Positions 1 through 13,571 of a stretch of 64,000 bases of DNA are shown one piece after another. Made by a program: the position numbers and the translations under genes. This stretch comes from Vanessa cardui (Eukaryota; Arthropoda; Insecta; Lepidoptera; Nymphalidae): contig NC_061127.1 of the NCBI RefSeq assembly GCF_905220365.1, forward strand, positions 7,812,001-7,876,000, given 5' to 3'. Positions within the stretch are counted from its first letter, which is position 1. Each line of letters opens with the position of its first letter. A model generated the notes under the pieces. That model was not told the origin of the DNA. It saw only the letters and a program-made list of their open reading frames with translations, and searched no databases.

Positions 1-868
1 TGTATTTTATATTTAAAAATGTAATATTATATGAGTAAAAATAAATAAATAAGTATATACATAATATATATATATATATTTACCTAATCATAACAAAATC
101 TGAACATAATTAGTTATAAAAAACTTAAACTAGCTCTCCGTCCCTACGTCTCGCGGATACAAGGTTCTATGCAGCTTGTAAATTGAAATAAAAGTTAGCT
201 AAGTAAGCTTAAGTTGAAATCCCTACTTTTCTATACTTTATTATACATATAAAAAATCTCTTAAAGCACTTTATTTAAAATCTGTCTACGCGATTTTTTT
301 TGAATTGTGTAGAAATTATTGCAAAATAAAATCGAATTGATTAAATGATATGTATTTAAATTAATTAAAATTAACACGAAAACTCATCATTTTAATTTTA
401 CATTAGTACTTAAACAAAAACACCCTACTTAATCAGATTTAAGTAATAAAATTTTATAATTGTATTATCGTTTAAGGCGTTCATATTTTAAGCAATGTTT
501 CCTCTGAATTTACTGTTTAATTCTTCGATAACTGCGGGAAGTTTATTGAACAAGTTCGGTCTTCAACATCTAAGTTCTGAGTTCCATAAATATCATCGCG
601 GTCGGTATGACAAGACTGAGCAGAACTCTTTGATTACATTTAACCACACAAGGATTTCCTTGTATGTCAATAGTCATATTGTGCTTGAACTTCTTAATGA
701 CTTTACTTCCAAAAGATAATCAAACTTGGCTATTGTACGAGCTTGCAATCTTAGTACAAGCATATAATATTGATATTATCAATTCACTATCCTCATCAAA
801 ATACCTCTAAACCCACACTGAACCAAATAAATAGGGATACGAACTGCTTAGCGTTTCATGGATTTACC
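1..868. other. gene-free AT-rich sequence
   Basis: I see no coding potential beyond short chance open frames and no recognisable repeat. A (TA)n-rich stretch lies near 62-80. The interval ends where the (CAA)-rich tail of the next SINE begins. Confidence 0.5.
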
Positions 869-1166
869 AACAACAACCACAACAACAACAATAACAACAG
901 CCTGTAAATTTCCCACTGCTGGACTAAAGACTCCTCTCCCTTTGAGGAGAAGGTTTGGAACATATTCTACCACGCTGTTCCAATGCGAATGCGGTGAAAT
1001 ACACACGTGGCTTAATTTCTATGCAGGTTTCCTTACGATGTTTACCTTCACCACCGAGCACGAGATGAATTATAAACACAAATTAAGAACAATCATTGCA
1101 GGCACAGGTTTGAACCCGTAATCATAGGTTAAGATGCACGCGTTCTAACCACTTGGCCATCTCGCC
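869..1166 (-). mobile_element. SINE family A, nearly full-length copy with (GTT)n tail
   Basis: Read on the minus strand it begins with a tRNA-like head (GAGATGGCCAAGTGGTTAGA, an A-box-like block, then a B-box-like block near 1100-1120) and runs through the family body to the typical end, 'cagcagtgggaaatttacagg' in relatives (here CCAGCAGTGGGAAATTTACA). A CAA-rich tail (869-899 on the plus strand) follows. At least six related copies or pieces occur in this window (6832, 15414, 24128, 24627, 56833, 61171), which shows it is dispersed. The head resembles a tRNA but cannot fold as an intact one. Confidence 0.8.
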
Positions 1167-4100
1167 TCTCATGGATTTACCGCCTGAGCTGAAATCCGAG
1201 CAGAGTTTCTTGAGACCTGAGTGTAGATTTAAGGGATAGGTTCAATGCTAGGAGGCGCTTCTCGTGTTGGCTCCTCTGCCTAGCTTAAATTTAACAGGAA
1301 TCTGTTAGCAGAGCTTTATATACATATTTGTTATAATTTAGAACTTTCTACAGAATATTTTTTCCTGTTTTACCTCTCGGTCCCAAAATCATTTTTTTCA
1401 AGTTGAGCAAATATTTTAGTTCGTAATATTTATTCATTTATATTATATGATCTTTAAGTACATTCATTTCTCATGGCCTTATAAGCTCTACCAGTAATAT
1501 ATGTACGTTTGATATGCCTAGAGAAAAGGAATGAAGGCAGCATGATTGTTTGATTGCATGATTTGGTAATTATTTACATATTTATCTTAACTTGTATTAA
1601 AAACGAGCCTTTGAGCCTTATTTTATAAACTTGATTCGTCTTTTTTATAGTTAATCCTTTTCATTATACTCTAGCAACTAAAATCCTTACTGACGTGATG
1701 GACCTTATCAAGGAGCACCTTGTAGTCTACCAATAAATGTTTGATTGCCTATTGCGTCATTGTAATTATAAAAATATTGCAGAGGCTTTCCTTCATCTTA
1801 CGAATCATTAATATTTTTTGAAGTATTTTTCCAAGACTTGCATTTTGGGACACTTAAGTGTTTATGAATCCGATAGGATAAATCAAATCTATCGAAATAA
1901 GATCCGATGGCTTTTGTAACTTAACACCAAGAATAAAGATGACAGATCAGCTGAATGTGTTAGCTGCAACTCAATTTAACTTCAAAGAGGAGCTTAATAA
2001 AATAAAAACTTCACCCATAGAAAGAAAGACTTTAAATTCAAGAAGAAGCTATTCCATTGTGATATTTAAAAATATAAATCACGTTGTCACCTGTCTATCG
2101 AACACAAAAAAAAAAACACAATTCAGCAAAGAGTTTTAATGACACTCATTAATTTGAACCCATTAACTTTAGTTGAAGTTCACCTGCTCTATCGACTACA
2201 TGTGACGCTTTCATCCATACTAAGTGTCAAAATAGATCCGCTGCGATAGAGCTCAGGTGTCCTATAACTGTCGCAATATTGTCCATTAGCCGTGAGAGCT
2301 ATTGAATTTCACCGAGGAATCCATCAACTAAACAAAGGCTTTCCATCAGGGGAAACCCGATTGTGATAATTAACTTGGATTGGAGTATCGACATGTGTTA
2401 TCGGATAAGGTAGCCAAAGAAATTATATGAAAAAAAAAAAACGAACGGTTCACTTGATCATATTAAAATCAAAACAAAATAAATTACTGAACTGAAGGAG
2501 TCAACCCTTTGCTACTAATTATGTCATATTTAAAGTCCACACTTATATAATGAAAGAAGTAAAATTGGTATGTTTGTTTATAAATAACGGAACTCATAGT
2601 GAATTCTAAATTTTTCACTAGTACATAGTTACATTATTTCTGAGACATATGGTGCTTATGAGTGCTAAATTATAAATGTGTAATATCAATTTCTTTCTTA
2701 ATAAATTGCACCACACATGTGCAACACCGGGGTGAATCGATATATATTATCTTAATATATATAGTCTTCTTTATCTTGTCAACTTTTCAACTGCCGTTAT
2801 TATACAGAACATAATAGTTTAAAAATGTTACGTGTTACCACCGATCGGTTATTTGAGAAGCGTGGTTGATTTAGCTTCAAGACTTCTCGTTACGAGCAGA
2901 GATTTTATTGGGAGTCGCTGACTAATGATTGCTATACCTTTAGTTTGAGAGTACTAGTATTTCACTGTAGAAAATAAAACCTATTGTTCAGTATACCATT
3001 GTTTAACTATGATCGAGAAAAAAAAATAACATAAAACAACTACTGTATTAAATTATAACCTAAATGTTTTATACAGATTATAACTAAAACCTCTTTGATA
3101 CAACTTATCAAACTTATCTTATTTTACTGTTTATAACTAAAACCTCTTTGATACACAACTTCAAGCATATAACCATATATAGCGTTGTACTTTTCTTTAA
3201 CTTAAAAAAAAAAACAAACAGATATTTTTATCTAAACCGAAAAACTTTCACATATTTCGTTGTTTTAAAGCAACTATTCTGTCACAAATCTCAGAGCGTG
3301 TGCAAACCATTTGCATTGCAGATGCACACTTCGCTATGCGGGCTTTTACGAGTTTAGCACAAGGAGATTACCAAAGTAAATTAGCGTGAATACTAATTTT
3401 CTTGGCAAAATTACTATGGATATACGAGTTTACATTCCTTGCATTAGCAGGTCGAGACATATTTATTACCTTAAACTGAATTATTTGGATATTGTTCACG
3501 TATTTACGGTGATACATATAGCATATTTATATAATCTAGTCGATATTTACATCTGACTTACATAACACTGGAAATAGGATACTTGATTCCTTAAGAAAAA
3601 TGTGATCTTGTTCAGATAATCTAAAAAACAATTGCTTACAAAATATTTACGAATTCCTTACTAAATATAACATTAGCAAAACAACAAAAGGAGCTTAAAA
3701 TAAAAGCTAAATTTGTATGTAGAAAAAGAAGCTACATACAAATTTAGCTTTTATTTTAAACTCACTACATTATGAATATTGAAATAAAATTCAAAATAGA
3801 TATTCAGTATATATTTTGCCTTTAATTAAATCCCCCTATAGTTACTACGTTTTAAAATTAAAGTGCAAATCAAAAGCAAATCTTAAATCTTCAAAGTTTG
3901 ATACAAAAGAAGCAGACACAGAAACAAACACATAGATAGCAAATACAAGCACCCACCCAACCACGCACGCACGCACGCTCGCTATATGCCCCACCAACAT
4001 ACCACGTTTGTTGCTGCTTGGTGGGAGAACCTCTGAAGAGTACTTACCTGTAATGCTTTCACGGCTAAACGATAGAATCGAATTCGATTAGATTTGTTAT

Positions 4101-5310
4101 GAGGCAAGCTTAAATTCCATGGTAGGACATAACGCAACTTTTTATACCTAAAACATACATGGGCAAAACCTTAGGTGAAAACGAGCAAAATATATATAAA
4201 ACTGCATAATTTGGCGAAAAATAGTTCTGTTTCTTTCACCGATTATTCTCAAAGCAGTTTTTATTTTCTTTTATTATTGACTTCACATGAGGTTACTGTG
4301 AAGTCATCATACATATTATAACACTTAAGTCAATACAGAACCAACTAATTACGCGGTGGATGGCAATTACAAAAGGATTAGATTTGATCCGCACGTGATT
4401 CAGGATTTATAATGTTAATCCTCACATATCTCGAGAGAAATGAAGATGGGAATATACATAATGGATGATTAAGTTATTTTAATATATTAGCCTTTAAATA
4501 ATCCGTATCGTTATTTACTACAAATTTAAGCTGATATTTCTAATGTTTGCATGTCTGGGTCAAATTTTGACTCTCAAATTTTACCCAGTTAAAAATAACC
4601 AATTAGAATGAAATTCCGCACATATTGATTGCTAGGTTTGAAGATACCTTAGATTAATTTAAGATTGTAGATACACAACAAAACATATATATGTTATTCC
4701 AAAAACATGATTGATTTACAGTAACCTCAGAATTTTCAATAGTATTATCAATAATAGCTCCAAAAATAGAACACATTTTAATAACTCTTTAGTACTTTTC
4801 CAAGAATACACCTACTACTGGAGGCAATATATCTAATATTTACTTATAGTAAGTTTTATTTGTATTTTATTATAAAGGGCAATATAACCTGTGCCATAAT
4901 ACAGTATCAATTAATTATTATAAATACGAATATTTGAAATTTTCGAAGTTTAAGCGTCAAATTTTGATTACACGAGTACCCAAATGCCTGCTTCACAAAG
5001 TTTCGGATATCGGTTGACGTTTATGAATACTGCTGCTCTCCTTGAGGATGTGGCATGAAGTTATATTCGCTCTTAAGCTTCCTCAATAATCAAGTTAAAT
5101 ATATCGCAATCATATTTTTCCAATAATACTAACGCCAACAATTTCTCTTGCATCATATTATGTTGTTAAAAGAACAAACTGTAAATAGTAATTCAATTAA
5201 ATTCATTGTTATTCACGATGGCTAACGTGGTATTGAATTGATCTGGGATTGTCGGAAGTGTTTGTTTTAATAAATATATAGGAGACAATAGAAATATTTA
5301 AGATTATACA
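1167..5310. other. gene-free AT-rich sequence
   Basis: There is no supported gene in about 4 kb. It holds a perfect hairpin at 3695-3759, a short CGCA-type microsatellite near 3960-3982 and a local duplication near 3075-3155 ('ataactaaaacctctttgat' occurs twice). The rest is unassigned AT-rich DNA. Confidence 0.5.
3695..3759. repeat. perfect 28-bp inverted repeat (hairpin), 9-nt loop
   Basis: The left arm is 3695-3722 and the right arm 3732-3759; they are exactly complementary over 28 bp with spacer AAAAAGAAG. No coding sequence or known element surrounds it. It could be a snap-back MITE remnant, a small inverted duplication or a small-RNA precursor. Confidence 0.85.
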
Positions 5311-5728
5311 TAGCTCGGTGTGCTCAGCAAGGCGAGACAGTATTTCACGTCGGCCTATCGCCTAAAACTTTACAAGGCGCAAATTCGGCCTCACATGGAA
5401 TACTGCTCTCACCTCTGGGCGGGTGCTCGCCAGACATCTCTTCAAAATTTTAACTTTCACCCGCACCCCCTTTATGTCCGAAAATCCACAGCAGTGCGAT
5501 TTCTTAGACTTTTTCTGCCTCGCACAACCACTTTGTGGAACCAGCTTTCGCTGGCGGTTTTTCCGAACCGATACGACATAGGAACCGTCAAGAAAAGAGA
5601 TTTCTCCTTTCTTAAAGGCCGGTAAAGCATCTGCAAGCCCCCTGGTGTTTCAGATGTCCATGGGAGGTGGTAGTCACTTTCCATCAGGTGAGCCTCCTGC
5701 TTGTTTTCCACCTATGTCATAAAAAACA
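5311..5728 (+). mobile_element. non-LTR retrotransposon (R1/CR1-like) 3' part with internal deletion
   Basis: The plus strand encodes the C-terminal end of a LINE reverse transcriptase polyprotein. LSKARQYFTSAYRLKLYKAQ and IRPHMEYCSHLWAGA (about 5322-5440) belong to the thumb/connection region. After a jump comes the extreme C-terminus with FLPRTTTLWNQLSLAVFPNR and a stop at 5623-5625. Family members carry roughly 100 residues between these blocks, so the copy has an internal deletion. The 3' UTR (AAAGGCCGGT... to about 5725) matches another tail at 7240-7435. It is a dead copy. Confidence 0.8.
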
Positions 5729-6831
5729 CACTCACACATAAATATATCTTTCAAAAATATACGATCGATCAATTCGAATCGAAATTTTTTAAATAGAGTT
5801 ATACAAAGTACGTCCAAGAATAGAACAAAATTTTAATAACTTTTCAGTTAAAATGTTTCTCAAATAATCGGCTACACAGTATTTTACCAAGAACTCACCT
5901 ACATTTTAAACCTGAGGTGAAACTTTTAAAGTTAAACTAAAATCCATTAGCACATCGTTTTGTAACATAGTCATTTATACGGGCGCCGAAACGTCTGCGG
6001 TTTTTAATTAAAAAGAAACGCAATAAAAGTCTCTAAAGGACTTCCTGCAACGGCTTCATTAAAGCCACCTTGTTTAAATCCAAATGATCGCGTCGTAGAA
6101 GGAATTTCATGCATTTTCATTTCATTTAACTAATGACAAAGTTATCGGTAATTTGAACGCTTCGGTTCCACAAATGTTCCTCCAACTTTGCAGAATTTTA
6201 GCTCGCATTGGTTTCATCGAACATTCGATTTTAGTGACTAATGTAAAACGGTTTCGTTTGTTATTTACATAAATTCAAATGGAAATGTTAAAAGGGTAGT
6301 GATGTAGGTGAACTCGGAATATAAGCGTCGTTGGATATAGCCCAGAATTGGTTAAAACCCTATTTATCGCTCTATTGGCGATTTCGTGCAAGACAAAAAA
6401 TATTTCTGTTTTGTAATTTTAGTTAAGCACAGTTGTATTTATGTAATAAGTTTAAAATCTTTGTAAAATCGTTCGTGTTTAAATCGTTCAGTTTCTAGTA
6501 TTATTCATTCTACAAATTTTTTTACACCAAAATAAATATTTGCAAACGATTTACAAATCATAATCGAACTTAAAATGTAAGTGTCATTGCAGATTTTTGT
6601 CATAACTACATAAAAATGGATAATGTCAGCAACATATTAACAGTATTCAGTTGAATATGTGTACGCAAAGGTAACTGAATCGCCTTTTTTGATATAACTT
6701 TATTATACAAATAAATACAACTAAATTTATTTAATACTTACATTTTATAATTAATTTTAAGATAGCTGCTGATTATGAATCAATAATTATGTGACAATTT
6801 TATTCCTGATTTATACTAATCTAGACTAATA
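5729..6831. other. gene-free AT-rich sequence
   Basis: I see nothing assignable in this interval. Confidence 0.4.
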
Positions 6832-7130
6832 TGAGATGGCCCAGTGGTTAGAACGCGTGCATCTTAACCGATGATTGCGAGTTCAAGCCCAGGCAAGCAC
6901 CACTATATATGTGATTAATTGTGTTTATAATTCATCTCGTGCTTGGCAGTGAAGTAAAACATCGTGTGGGGGAACCTGTATGCGTCTAATTTCATCAAAA
7001 TTCTTCAACATGTGTATTCCACAAAACCGCATTGGAACAGCGTGGTGGAATATGTTTCAAACCCTCTCCTTAATGGAAGAGGAGGCCTTGTCCCAGCAGT
7101 GGACAATTTTTAGGCTGTTACTTTACTTTA
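6832..7130 (+). mobile_element. SINE family A, full-length copy
   Basis: It starts with the tRNA-like head GAGATGGCCCAGTGGTTAGA, has a B-box-like GAGTTCAAGCCC, and then the body with 'aattcatctcgtgcttggc' and 'ccgcattggaacagcgtgg'. It ends at the characteristic GGCTGTTACTTTACTTTAC. It differs from the 61171 copy by scattered substitutions. Confidence 0.85.
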
Positions 7131-7435
7131 CACTAATATTATAAATGCAAAAGTAACTCTGTGTGTCTGTTACTTCATGATCAAACCTCTGTACCAAATT
7201 ATATGAAATTTGCTTTGAAGCAAACTTGATCCCAAGGTTTTTTAAGACATTTTCTCCCTCGCAAAACCGCTCTGTGGAACCAGCTTTTGCCGACGATTTT
7301 TCTGAACCAATAGGACTTGAGAACAAAAGAGCGTAATCTTTAAGGCCGGTGTTGCAGATGTGCAGGGCGTTGGTAATCATTTTCCATCAAGTGAACCTCC
7401 TGCTCGTTTGCCACCTATAACTTAAATAAAGGCAT
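7131..7435. mobile_element. composite of two repeat fragments
   Basis: 7131-7240 is a minus-strand piece of the dispersed repeat ending 'gacagacagagttactttc' (relatives at 10185, 16575 and 31860). From about 7240 to 7435 there is a plus-strand LINE C-terminus and 3' UTR of the same family as 5311-5728 (CTCTGTGGAACCAGCTTTTG, then AAGGCCGGTGTTGCAGATG). The two abut and neither is intact. Confidence 0.65.
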
Positions 7436-10184
7436 GACTGATTTTTTTTATATGTGACGACTGACGCCTAAAACACGAGCCAAATAATATTATATAACTA
7501 ATAGCATATTAAATTGAATTAGTATAATTATGCAGTATTGAAAACGAAAATAAGTTTAATGATCTCGGGTTGTGTAGCTTTGTGAAAGTTTCTGCTTGCA
7601 AGTTAGTATAACTAACAGCTCAGGCTGTCTGGATGGATCCACGAAGTAGTTTCACCACAAAAAGCTATTAGTTAATCTGTGGTTTTAGTTTTAATTGCAA
7701 ATTAAAATATTAACAAAATTACACAAAAAAAACCGATTTCAAAGTAATAGTTTATTTAAAGGTGCTAACAAGAAAGCTCACAACTTTTACACTAAAACCT
7801 TTACTGTTAACTTATAACGTTATTTTACATATGATATATTGGACACAATTTATATAGCACAAACGCACGCACACACATAAACATACTCGCACATTGGCAA
7901 GTATACATATATTTAGCAACTCTTAAACTAAAATTATTAGTAAGTAAAGGTATTATTACTCATTAAACTCAATTATTAATAGTTATGGTAACCCCGAACC
8001 ATTTAGTACTCCCTCTAAAAGTCTGTTAAAGTAAAAAGATTTTGAATTTGTACTTTAATCACTTATCCCCGCGGGTCAATCACTTTAACTGCAAGCTAGT
8101 CGTAGTATATCAACTCTAACAGCGCATGCGAAGCGAACGTATATATCTCTTTCCAGCTGTTCTAAATAATGATGCTTTTCAGTAAAAGTAAAACTTAAAA
8201 CTGTGAACTACTCAGTAACTCCTATATATTTTTCTTAACATGAATGCAACGTTTTTAAAACAAGTTATAAACTGTTATAAATTACGAAGAATAAATTCGG
8301 AGGGAGTTAATAATTTTTTTATCACATGTTTATGTTTTATAAAAGCTCTATAAAGCAATCTTTACCCAGCCAGAGTAGGTTTTTTAACCACTGATTTTCG
8401 TTTACTTAATTTATGTGTGTTATTATTAGTAGTATGATAAATTCTACTAATAATAATAATATATACATCGTGTACGGCGGTAAAGGAAAACATCAGTTAG
8501 ATTAAAGTGGTCTTACCGCATTGAAGCAGTGTAGTGAAATAATCTTCTTTCTAAAAATCTTCCCTTCTTAATCTCTCGTTTTCTCATTTATTTTATCCTA
8601 ATAGTGGAACATTTCTTCCTTATTGTAATAGTGTAAGTATGTATGAGTGTAAAATAATTTCCTCTCAACCTATTGAGTAGTATAATATAGTGTACCAAGT
8701 GTGTTTGATATGTCGAGATAGACTACAAAGCTGAGAACGCATTGAAAAAAAATAGCGGCCAACAGTTGGCCAATAAATTCAAGTCTAGTAACGTGTTGTG
8801 GGTGTAAAGCTCAGCTGTCATACGCATCAAATAAAAAAGCCTTTTTAAATTTGGTTTAATTATTTTGTAGTGCGATACTTTCTCTAGATATATAAATAAT
8901 CTAATTCTATATTATCATTTATTTTAATAACCACCTAATAAATATTTAAAAAAAAAAAAACAATTTATTTATTTAAATAATAGTTTAATGTTATACGACC
9001 TGAAAAACAGTAACATTATATAACAATGTTAAAGGCGGTCATAGTCATTAATATGGTTTAAGTAAGACGACACTAATCCAGGTCAGTAATCCGATCGCCA
9101 GTAATTAAAACTAATAACGCAATATTGTACGAGTAGAACAATGTCTGTAGCAACAGGAAATTTGTACAGAACCAGTGAACGGCTACGGGTTCAAATGTTC
9201 AATATCGATTGCCGTGTTTCCATAGAATGTGCTTCGAAACATTACAAGAGGAACTGTGGTTTGTCGAAGCGGAGTCAGACACAGTCAGTATGTTAGGTTA
9301 AGGCTATTAAATCACCACTGTCGAGTCTTATAACCTTGTCAATATGTGATTTTGCAAATCCTTTATACCAGTATTATTTTTATTTAGCAATTGTCGGAAC
9401 TAGGCCAAATTAGGAGTTTAGTTACCTCATAAATTCTACCGCCAATCGCTAGGACTATGAAGATGGATGTTCCACTTTGAAGGGTAAGAGGGATAGTGTG
9501 TAGTATGAGCGACATACTTTATCTCAGTTTTCTTTCATCATCTAGACCAAAGTAATCAGAAATAATCCTCATTTGTCCGTAGCGTACCCAAAATAGCTAC
9601 GTAGTGAAAACTCCACGGAAACTCTTACAAGTTACCCAATAACGAAACGAAATATTGTTTGGCAAAATAATTAAAAGTTAATTAAAAACTCGGTTACCAA
9701 AGATGCGATCTAGGAGTCTAATGAAAACGCCAGCGTATGATTAATAACAAGACTACAAACCATTCGTAATTCGTCACTAGTCCGAATCGTAGCTTCACGT
9801 AATTGAAATACACGAAACGCGTTTTTCATTCAACGTCGTGGCCTGATCGAGTTTTTCTGTGAAATTTTTCAAACACCTAATCTGTTTTCGTACTTTGCTT
9901 TCCTCTGCAATACAAACTGTATTACTCTTTTTAATCACAACCGATGAGTTTTTGTCGCCAGAATCTATTTAGAGCATGCAAATTTTTCGCTAGAATTTTT
10001 GTACGGTTTCCATCACTTCTGAATGTTTATTTTTTATTATTTTTGGTAAAGTTAATTGAATGGTTTGTTTTGGTTAGTATATTTATGGACATAAGTCCAA
10101 ATTGAAACATTTTCATACTCATTGAACACTGGTTGCCGCTTGCGGCTTCGCTTACTCTTTAGATGGTTGGTATATGTTAGGCAA
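7436..10184. other. gene-free AT-rich sequence
   Basis: There is no supported gene or recognised mobile element. Short polypurine and CA-rich stretches occur (for example near 7860-7880). All open frames are short and lack recognisable domains. Confidence 0.45.
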
Positions 10185-10318
10185 AAATTTACCCTATGTC
10201 CATCCTTGAAGTTCAAGTTTGCTTCACGCCAAATTTCATCGAATTCAGTCCATTGGTTTGGTCGTGAAAGAGCGACAGACAGACAGAGTTACTTTCACAT
10301 GCATTATATAAATTTTAT
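10185..10318 (+). repeat. dispersed repeat fragment ('gacagacagagttactttc' end)
   Basis: The segment around 'aagtttgcttcacgccaaat' through GCGACAGACAGACAGAGTTA matches 16575-16690 and 31860-32015 on the plus strand and 7131-7240 on the minus strand. The sequence looks like the end of a non-autonomous element common in Lepidoptera, but its class cannot be set from this copy. Confidence 0.6.
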
Positions 10319-10321
10319 TTA

Positions 10322-10680
10322 GCAAATGAAAAATGAAAATGAAAAATGTTTATTAACAAAAAACAACATTATACAATGAAATGTCCGGTGGTACCCACAC
10401 TAGTTTTATTGTTGTCGCTCGGCTTAGAATATAAATTATATAATTGTTTAACATACATTGCATAATTTAAGTAGGAGTAACTTACAGATGGTCTTATGTT
10501 AATGAGTAGGTACTATACTAAGTGCAAGAAAAGTTTTTATGTCTTTATGTGTAACAAACATCGATTTCTCAAATTTTGTCAATATTGATTTGTATTTCAA
10601 AATTGGAAGACAGCCTGATTCATCTATCTCAAACATAATCCTTAAAAATGTTCTTATTAAGCGGTTTGAAAAATTACGTT
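10322..10680 (-). mobile_element. probable LINE 3' end remnant with (ATTTTC)n tail
   Basis: On the minus strand the stretch ends in AATAAACATTTTTCATTTTC-type simple repeats (10322-10352), the usual 3' tail of some insect non-LTR elements. The body to about 10680 has no readable protein. Assignment rests on the tail only. Confidence 0.4.
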
Positions 10681-11029
10681 TTAATTAATTTCAAAATTTA
10701 TTGGCCTAAATTTTAACGTGAAAATTATTAATAAAATTTGTAAAACATTCAAAAACAAGATAAAAAAGAGTTAACCGTGAAGGGTGAGTCCATTAATTAG
10801 CAAAGCGAGTTTTCACTTCAAAAATCTCCTAATTGGAAACCGCATTTACTAAAAGAAATAAATTTTAAACGATACTACGCCTGTTTGATAATTAGCCACA
10901 AGTAGCTCTTTTATTAAATTCAGATTACTTTTTAATAACGGATGAATAATAAATTGGAACAACTGAATCTTAGCCAGATATTGCAAGTCGGGAGAAAATT
11001 TAATTATGGGGAAACTTGCATGGTGATTT

Positions 11030-11255
11030 CAATGTTACTCATGAAAATGTGGTATACAAGTGCCAGATCTACTAGGCCGTAGATGTTTCAGAACAGCTAT
11101 ATGCCAGCAGTGTGTTAAGCAACTTTTTCCGGTTATTGCTATGTTTCTTTTTCTAGTTTTTCTCAGATCTGAGGTGTTAATTTTCGAACTGTTGGTAATA
11201 TTTTGACAGTCAATAAGCAAGTGTAATACTTCTATGTTGAATATAAATATTTAAA
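11030..11255 (+). mobile_element. LINE 3' UTR remnant
   Basis: 'ttctttttctagtttttctc' followed by 'gtgtaatacttctatgttga' and ATAAATATT parallels the 3' end of the LINE at 41338-44542 ('gtgtaatgcttctatattga' then ATAAAGTT). It is a decayed tail of the same or a sister family. Confidence 0.5.
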
Positions 11256-12125
11256 GTTAACTTTGTATTACAATTTGATTCCATATATAGATTTTTTATT
11301 ATACAATTACAATAGACATAATATTAAATAACAATTATTTTGCATCAATAATAAAGTTGACAAGAAAATATTGTGAGTGTTTTTTTTTATAAATGGTAAG
11401 TACATAATTTCTAAAATTAGATTGTTATATACATATATATTTACATATAATTCTTAAAGCGCTAAGGACGCATAGAAGAGAGTTTGGTCTTTAATAACAC
11501 TTAATGTCTCTTTCAAGCAGCTTTCAAGCGATACGAACAATGCTATTATGTCGCTTAACATGAAATGTTTTATTGTCTAATGTTAACTTAACGATACTAT
11601 ACTAGTTCTATCAATCTTGTTTTCTCCCGAATGTACACAATAAATAATGTTCAGTTTTAAAACAAATATACACGATGATTTTCTTGGTCTATCCTGTACC
11701 AGTGGTAGGTACTTATAAAGAAAAATATTGAGGAGTATTTTTTTTATATACCATTATAGTTTGAATTATAGTAGTTTGAATGGTAAAGTATTGTAGTTGA
11801 AATAATTATTACTATTACCAGGACGAACCAAATGAAAAAGGCCTTATATATTTTGTATATCTTCTAACTATCTCAACATATATTTAATCGCGTAATAAAA
11901 AAAAATTTAATAAAATTTTCTTTGAGATTTCATTTATTTTACTCCAGTTAAAGCTTTTAGAAAATAATTATATATATAACATAATTGAATGAAAAGTTTT
12001 GTTCTAACTAACATCCATAGTCGTAGGGTTCATTAAGAGTTTGATCTAATTCGGTTTTCTAGGGATGGCTTTCAGGGTTTACTGTTTATGTTTACAATGT
12101 TGTAACTTTTGTATTTATAATATGT

Positions 12126-12487
12126 AAAAACTTCATTAGTATTTGGAATAGAATATAGAAAATTTTACTTGGTGGAAGCCCGCCTGGATAGGTACCACCC
12201 ACTCATCAGATATTCTACTGATAAACAACATTACGCAGTATTGTTGTGGATGTTCCGGTTTGAAGGATGAGTGAGCCAGTGTAACTACAGGCACAAGGGA
12301 CAAAGCATCTTAGTTCCCACGGTTGGTGGCGCATTGACGATGTAAGGAATAGTTAATGTCGATTACAGCGTCATTGTCTATGGGTGATGGAGACCACTTA
12401 TCATGAGGTGGCCCATATGCTCGTCCACCAAAATATTCCATAAAAAAATGAAAAAACTTCATTAGTATTTGGAATGGAATATAGAAA
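12126..12487 (+). mobile_element. SINE/short element family C with 36-bp flanking direct repeats
   Basis: The insertion body (about 12162-12450) begins TTTTACTTGGTGGAAGCCCG, contains GGTACCACCCACTCATCAGA and 'tctatgggtgatggagacca', and ends near 'ccataaaaaaatg'. It is flanked by direct repeats 12126-12161 and 12452-12487, identical at 35 of 36 positions. These look like the target-site duplication. Other copies lie at 15701, 16305, 17311 and 26892. Confidence 0.8.
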
Positions 12488-13571
12488 GTTAATTTTCATT
12501 TACGTTATGCTGTTTTCTAAACAGAAAAACAACGCGTCATCAATTTAATCTGAAATAAAATTTTTTTTATTTAAATATAAATATGTAAATGTTTGATTAA
12601 ATCCAAGACGAGTAAAAAAATATAACAGAAACGAAACATCTGCCACCCTTGTCTTCCACTTAGCTCTCTGATTACAAACAGCCTGACATTAATTATATTT
12701 TTGCAACAGAAGAGTCTGGAGTAAATAACTCGGCTCCGTTTTGGGGGGAAATAAATGTTTGCAATAACTCTGCGGTAGGCGCTCGTACCTTTTCTGCTTG
12801 TTGCCTCTTGTTATGATATTTTATGATTTATCTCTTAACCAAGTCAACAAAAATGAGTTTATTAAGGTTCCCCTATTGTTTTCGTAACTCTAATAACGCA
12901 ACAATAAATATTCGATGCTTTGTTTGTAATCATTTATTATTTCGACTGCTTATGTATACATGAAATAATACATATACGTATACTGGTCTAGTGGCTGTAT
13001 TTAAGGCCACAGATCTCGAGTTCGAATTCAGTACTTAAGACCCACGTAGAATCGATGAAAAGATATTGGGTTTTACCAAAAGTGATAAGTGATTACACTC
13101 CCGTGACACAGAAAGAGCGTTAAATAATTCGTCCTTTGCTTAAATTCTAGTCGTGTCGGATTCGCCTTCCATCGGTCTATAAGAGGGAGATGGAGATAGT
13201 AGAAAATGCAAATCATTGCCTTAAAAAATATGTTAAATTTAATCTTGATAATAGACTATTTAAAAGTTATCTTAAGAACGCCGTTGTATAAAATTTATTT
13301 TACGTTTGTACATATTCTTTGTTACTTAATGTTTCCATTCAAATAATCGTTTCTGGAAATGGCATATAATTAAATGCCACGGCACGTTCGATTTAATTTT
13401 TTATTTCAAATACTTACCGTTCACTATCTTGCATATCTACAGCTTAATCATATAATTGATATTAAGTATATATTGATATTATTGTTCATTATTATAAACA
13501 ATATTTTAATGGTAATAAAAATTACATTTTTTATGGAAATCATATAAATAAATAATAGATAAAAAAATATA
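12488..13571. other. gene-free AT-rich sequence
   Basis: I see nothing assignable. There is a short run resembling a degenerate tRNA/SINE block near 13000-13150, but it is too weak to call. Confidence 0.4.

Noticed and set aside
5320..5625. 101-residue plus-strand frame as a host gene
   Set aside because: It is the internally deleted C-terminal part of a LINE polyprotein followed by that LINE's 3' UTR.
6832..6905. tRNA gene
   Set aside because: The A- and B-box-like blocks are the head of a SINE (repeated at 15414 and 61171), and no intact cloverleaf with anticodon stem and acceptor pairing can be drawn.
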